Origin: CAJQQY01 sp964352225
Lineage (GTDB): Bacteria; Bacteroidota; Bacteroidia; Chitinophagales; Saprospiraceae
Assembly (NCBI GenBank): GCA_964352225.1
Contig: CAYGRM010000285.1
Coordinates: forward strand, 1 to 8,953
DNA: 8,953 bases
Direction of reading: 5' to 3'
The notes below the pieces were generated by a model. The model saw nothing but the letters and a program-made list of their open reading frames with translations. It was not told where the DNA came from and did not search any database. This document shows positions 7,568 to 8,953 of this stretch, piece after piece; positions within the stretch are counted from its first letter, which is position 1; each line of letters opens with the position of its first letter. The position numbers and the translations under genes are program-made.

Positions 7568-8416
7568 ATGAAAAAATTTATTCCTTTTCTAATCTTGACG
7601 TTCCTCTGGAGTTGTGGTAACGGTGATATGTCTGGCAAAATTGCACAATTGGAAAAAGCTCATGCTGAAACTCCAACTACAGAAATCAAAAAAGAATTAC
7701 TGGCAAGTTATACAACTTATCTTAACGAAATAAAAGATGATGCAAATTCTTATTCACAATTTGCGCACAAAAAAGCGATGCTTGAAATGGATTTGAATCA
7801 ATATCAGAATGCCGCGACCACCCTTTCCGATGCTATCCAAACTCATCCAACTGCAGATAATGCCAATGATAATATTGGCCTACTCAGTAGTGTATTAGTA
7901 AATCATGTGAATAGCAAAAATTTACAAGAGGCTATTGATAGTTTTAAAAAATTATATCCAGATCCTGCAAAAGCGAAAAGCACATTTTCCCCAATCATTA
8001 AAAACCTAGGTGAAACGATGTTGGATGAGAAAACGGGGAGTTTTGATCGATTAAAAGTTAGGGATTTTATTAGCCTAGCGAGAATCCAAGCAGGCATCGT
8101 AAAGAATGATGACGATGTGCAAAAATCACTTTTCAATGCAGCTAACATGTCTGTCGCAACCAAAAATTTTGACCAAGCAATAGCAGTATATGATTACGTT
8201 TTAGCGCACCCTGATGATTTTTCTAAAACATCTACTGCTTTATTTTTAAAAGGATTCACTTACGATGAACACTTGAAAAATTTTGACGAAGCAAGAAAAT
8301 ACTATGAAGAATTCTTGGAGAAATATCCTGAAGATGGATATGCTGAAAGTGTGGAAGCTTCCTTGAAGAACTTAGGGAAATCAGCGGAAGAAATTATTAA
8401 TTCGTTTGGAAAATAA
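7568..8416 (+). CDS. TPR-repeat lipoprotein
   Basis: This is a 282-residue helical envelope protein with no recognisable catalytic motif. Residues 1-15 are a lipoprotein signal peptide with C16 as the lipidation site (TFLWSC). A short linker (GNGDMSG) leads into a largely alpha-helical chain. Tetratricopeptide-like units with the usual small/aromatic spacing are visible at about 63-96 (ending DAIQTHPTA), 185-217 (NFDQAIAVYDYVLAHPDD) and 221-255 (NFDEARKYYEEFLEKYPED); the last is the clearest. TPR proteins of this kind act as scaffolds for protein partners, and which partner cannot be told here. The gene is transcribed away from the M43 protease and towards the Spo0M-like gene, with no cotranscribed neighbour inside the window. 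The ATG fits the signal peptide; no Shine-Dalgarno precedes it. Confidence 0.85.
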   Translation: MKKFIPFLILTFLWSCGNGDMSGKIAQLEKAHAETPTTEIKKELLASYTTYLNEIKDDANSYSQFAHKKAMLEMDLNQYQNAATTLSDAIQTHPTADNANDNIGLLSSVLVNHVNSKNLQEAIDSFKKLYPDPAKAKSTFSPIIKNLGETMLDEKTGSFDRLKVRDFISLARIQAGIVKNDDDVQKSLFNAANMSVATKNFDQAIAVYDYVLAHPDDFSKTSTALFLKGFTYDEHLKNFDEARKYYEEFLEKYPEDGYAESVEASLKNLGKSAEEIINSFGK

Positions 8417-8420
8417 TCGG

Positions 8421-8508
8421 AATATTGAATAACTAACAAGGAATTTCGAAGGAAGTAATATTTATGCTTACTTCTAATTTGATCATTCCTTGTTGGTTAT
8501 TCGATATT
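8421..8508 (+). terminator. Compound hairpin between convergent genes, probable terminator
   Basis: Outer arms 8421-8444 and 8485-8508 pair over 24 positions. Two positions are not Watson-Crick, but both become G-U wobbles in plus-strand RNA, whereas minus-strand RNA would have A-C mismatches, so the structure favours the TPR transcript. Inside it sits a second hairpin, 8452-8458 with 8468-8474 (GAAGTAA/TTACTTC). It begins 4 nt after the TPR stop codon and ends 8 nt before the stop of the opposing gene. There is no proper T-run after the right arm, so intrinsic termination is plausible but not certain; an mRNA-stabilising end or an REP-like repeat is the alternative. Confidence 0.6.
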
Positions 8509-8516
8509 AATTCTAT

Positions 8517-8953
8517 TTACACCAATTTAACCTCTCCTTCTGCATAAGGATCCAAGGCTACTCCTTCCACCTTTGCCGTAGCTTCTACCCGATAAGAAGA
8601 ATTCACTCCACTTGCCCATTTAGCTGCTTTGACTAAGCCTGCCGCAAAGATATTTTTATCTTCCATTTCGTCCATTTCAGATTTTACAATATCAAAAGGA
8701 ATAGAAAAATCAATTTCCACAAATTCATTAGCTGGAATTAAAAAGGCATTCGTCAATTCGATTTCACCTAAAATATATTCATCAACTAATTTACTTTTCC
8801 GACGTCCTCGGCTATATTTTTCAATTAATTTCAAATTTATCTTTTTCACCTTTTGCTCATTCATACTTCTAAATCGAATTTTACCCGTGACACTTCCCGC
8901 TGATTCAAAAATTTCCTCAGGTAAAATGAGTTCCAATTTTGCTCCTTCGATAC
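8517..8953 (-). CDS. Arrestin-like / Spo0M-like protein, 5' end outside window
   Basis: This is the C-terminal part of a small all-beta cytoplasmic-type protein with no signal peptide in view. The frame stays open to the window edge, and the codons before the TTG at 8934-8936 read IEGAK, giving IEGAKLELILPEEIFESAGSVTGKI. That resembles the first strand of Spo0M/arrestin-fold proteins (GAK-x-L...G-x-x-x-G-x-V), so the true start probably lies just beyond 8953. GAAGGAG sits 5 nt before the TTG and could mimic a ribosome site, but Shine-Dalgarno use is rare in this phylum. Spo0M proteins of Firmicutes are about 250 residues; this one would be near 150 and so keeps only the N-terminal arrestin-like half. 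Function is unknown; the family name does not imply sporulation here. Confidence 0.6.
   Translation of the reverse strand, partial: IEGAKLELILPEEIFESAGSVTGKIRFRSMNEQKVKKINLKLIEKYSRGRRKSKLVDEYILGEIELTNAFLIPANEFVEIDFSIPFDIVKSEMDEMEDKNIFAAGLVKAAKWASGVNSSYRVEATAKVEGVALDPYAEGEVKLV

Noticed and set aside
8934..8936. TTG as the true start of the Spo0M-like gene, with GAAGGAG upstream
   Set aside because: The frame is open upstream and the preceding residues IEGAK fit the family's first beta strand, so the start is more likely beyond the window.
1..8953. Defence island, phage, transposon or other novel gene system
   Set aside because: No transposase, integrase, nuclease, toxin-antitoxin pair, tRNA or CRISPR feature is visible; the genes belong to ordinary Bacteroidota families.

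Overview
The window looks like a piece of an AT-rich Bacteroidota chromosome, most likely Saprospiraceae-like. Three things point there: a secreted protease ending in a type IX secretion (T9SS) sorting domain, two short lipoproteins with Bacteroidota-style lipoboxes, and promoter-like TAnnTTTG elements close to start codons in place of Shine-Dalgarno sites. The lineage is inferred from protein style, not from any marker gene.

Layout. Positions 1-398 carry no convincing gene. They hold a perfect 31-bp inverted repeat built from CACAGATT units (192-269) and a strong terminator (330-370) for the gene that follows on the minus strand. Positions 399-4502 (minus) encode a 1367-residue KP-43-like subtilisin (S8) with signal peptide, duplicated-looking propeptide, catalytic domain, a series of beta-sandwich modules, two PKD-type domains and a T9SS type A sorting domain. 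Positions 4604-5944 (minus) encode a class I-like DNA photolyase. Positions 6132-7469 (minus) encode an M43 pappalysin-like zinc metalloprotease lipoprotein with a C-terminal beta-solenoid-like tail. A 98-bp divergent spacer separates it from a plus-strand TPR lipoprotein (7568-8416). A 100-bp convergent spacer, almost filled by a long compound hairpin (8421-8508), separates that gene from the end of a minus-strand arrestin/Spo0M-like gene that runs off the right edge.

How the genes relate. The three leftward genes are separated by gaps of 101 and 187 bp, and two of them (protease and photolyase) have their own promoter-like motif, so they look like independent units rather than one operon. 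The two extracellular or surface proteases suit a protein-degrading lifestyle, and the photolyase is a housekeeping repair enzyme. I see no defence system, CRISPR array, mobile-element gene, tRNA or rRNA. The least explained DNA is the two large inverted repeats. The most interesting protein details are a duplicated S8 propeptide, variant S8 active-site motifs and a His replacing a usually conserved Pro in the photolyase.
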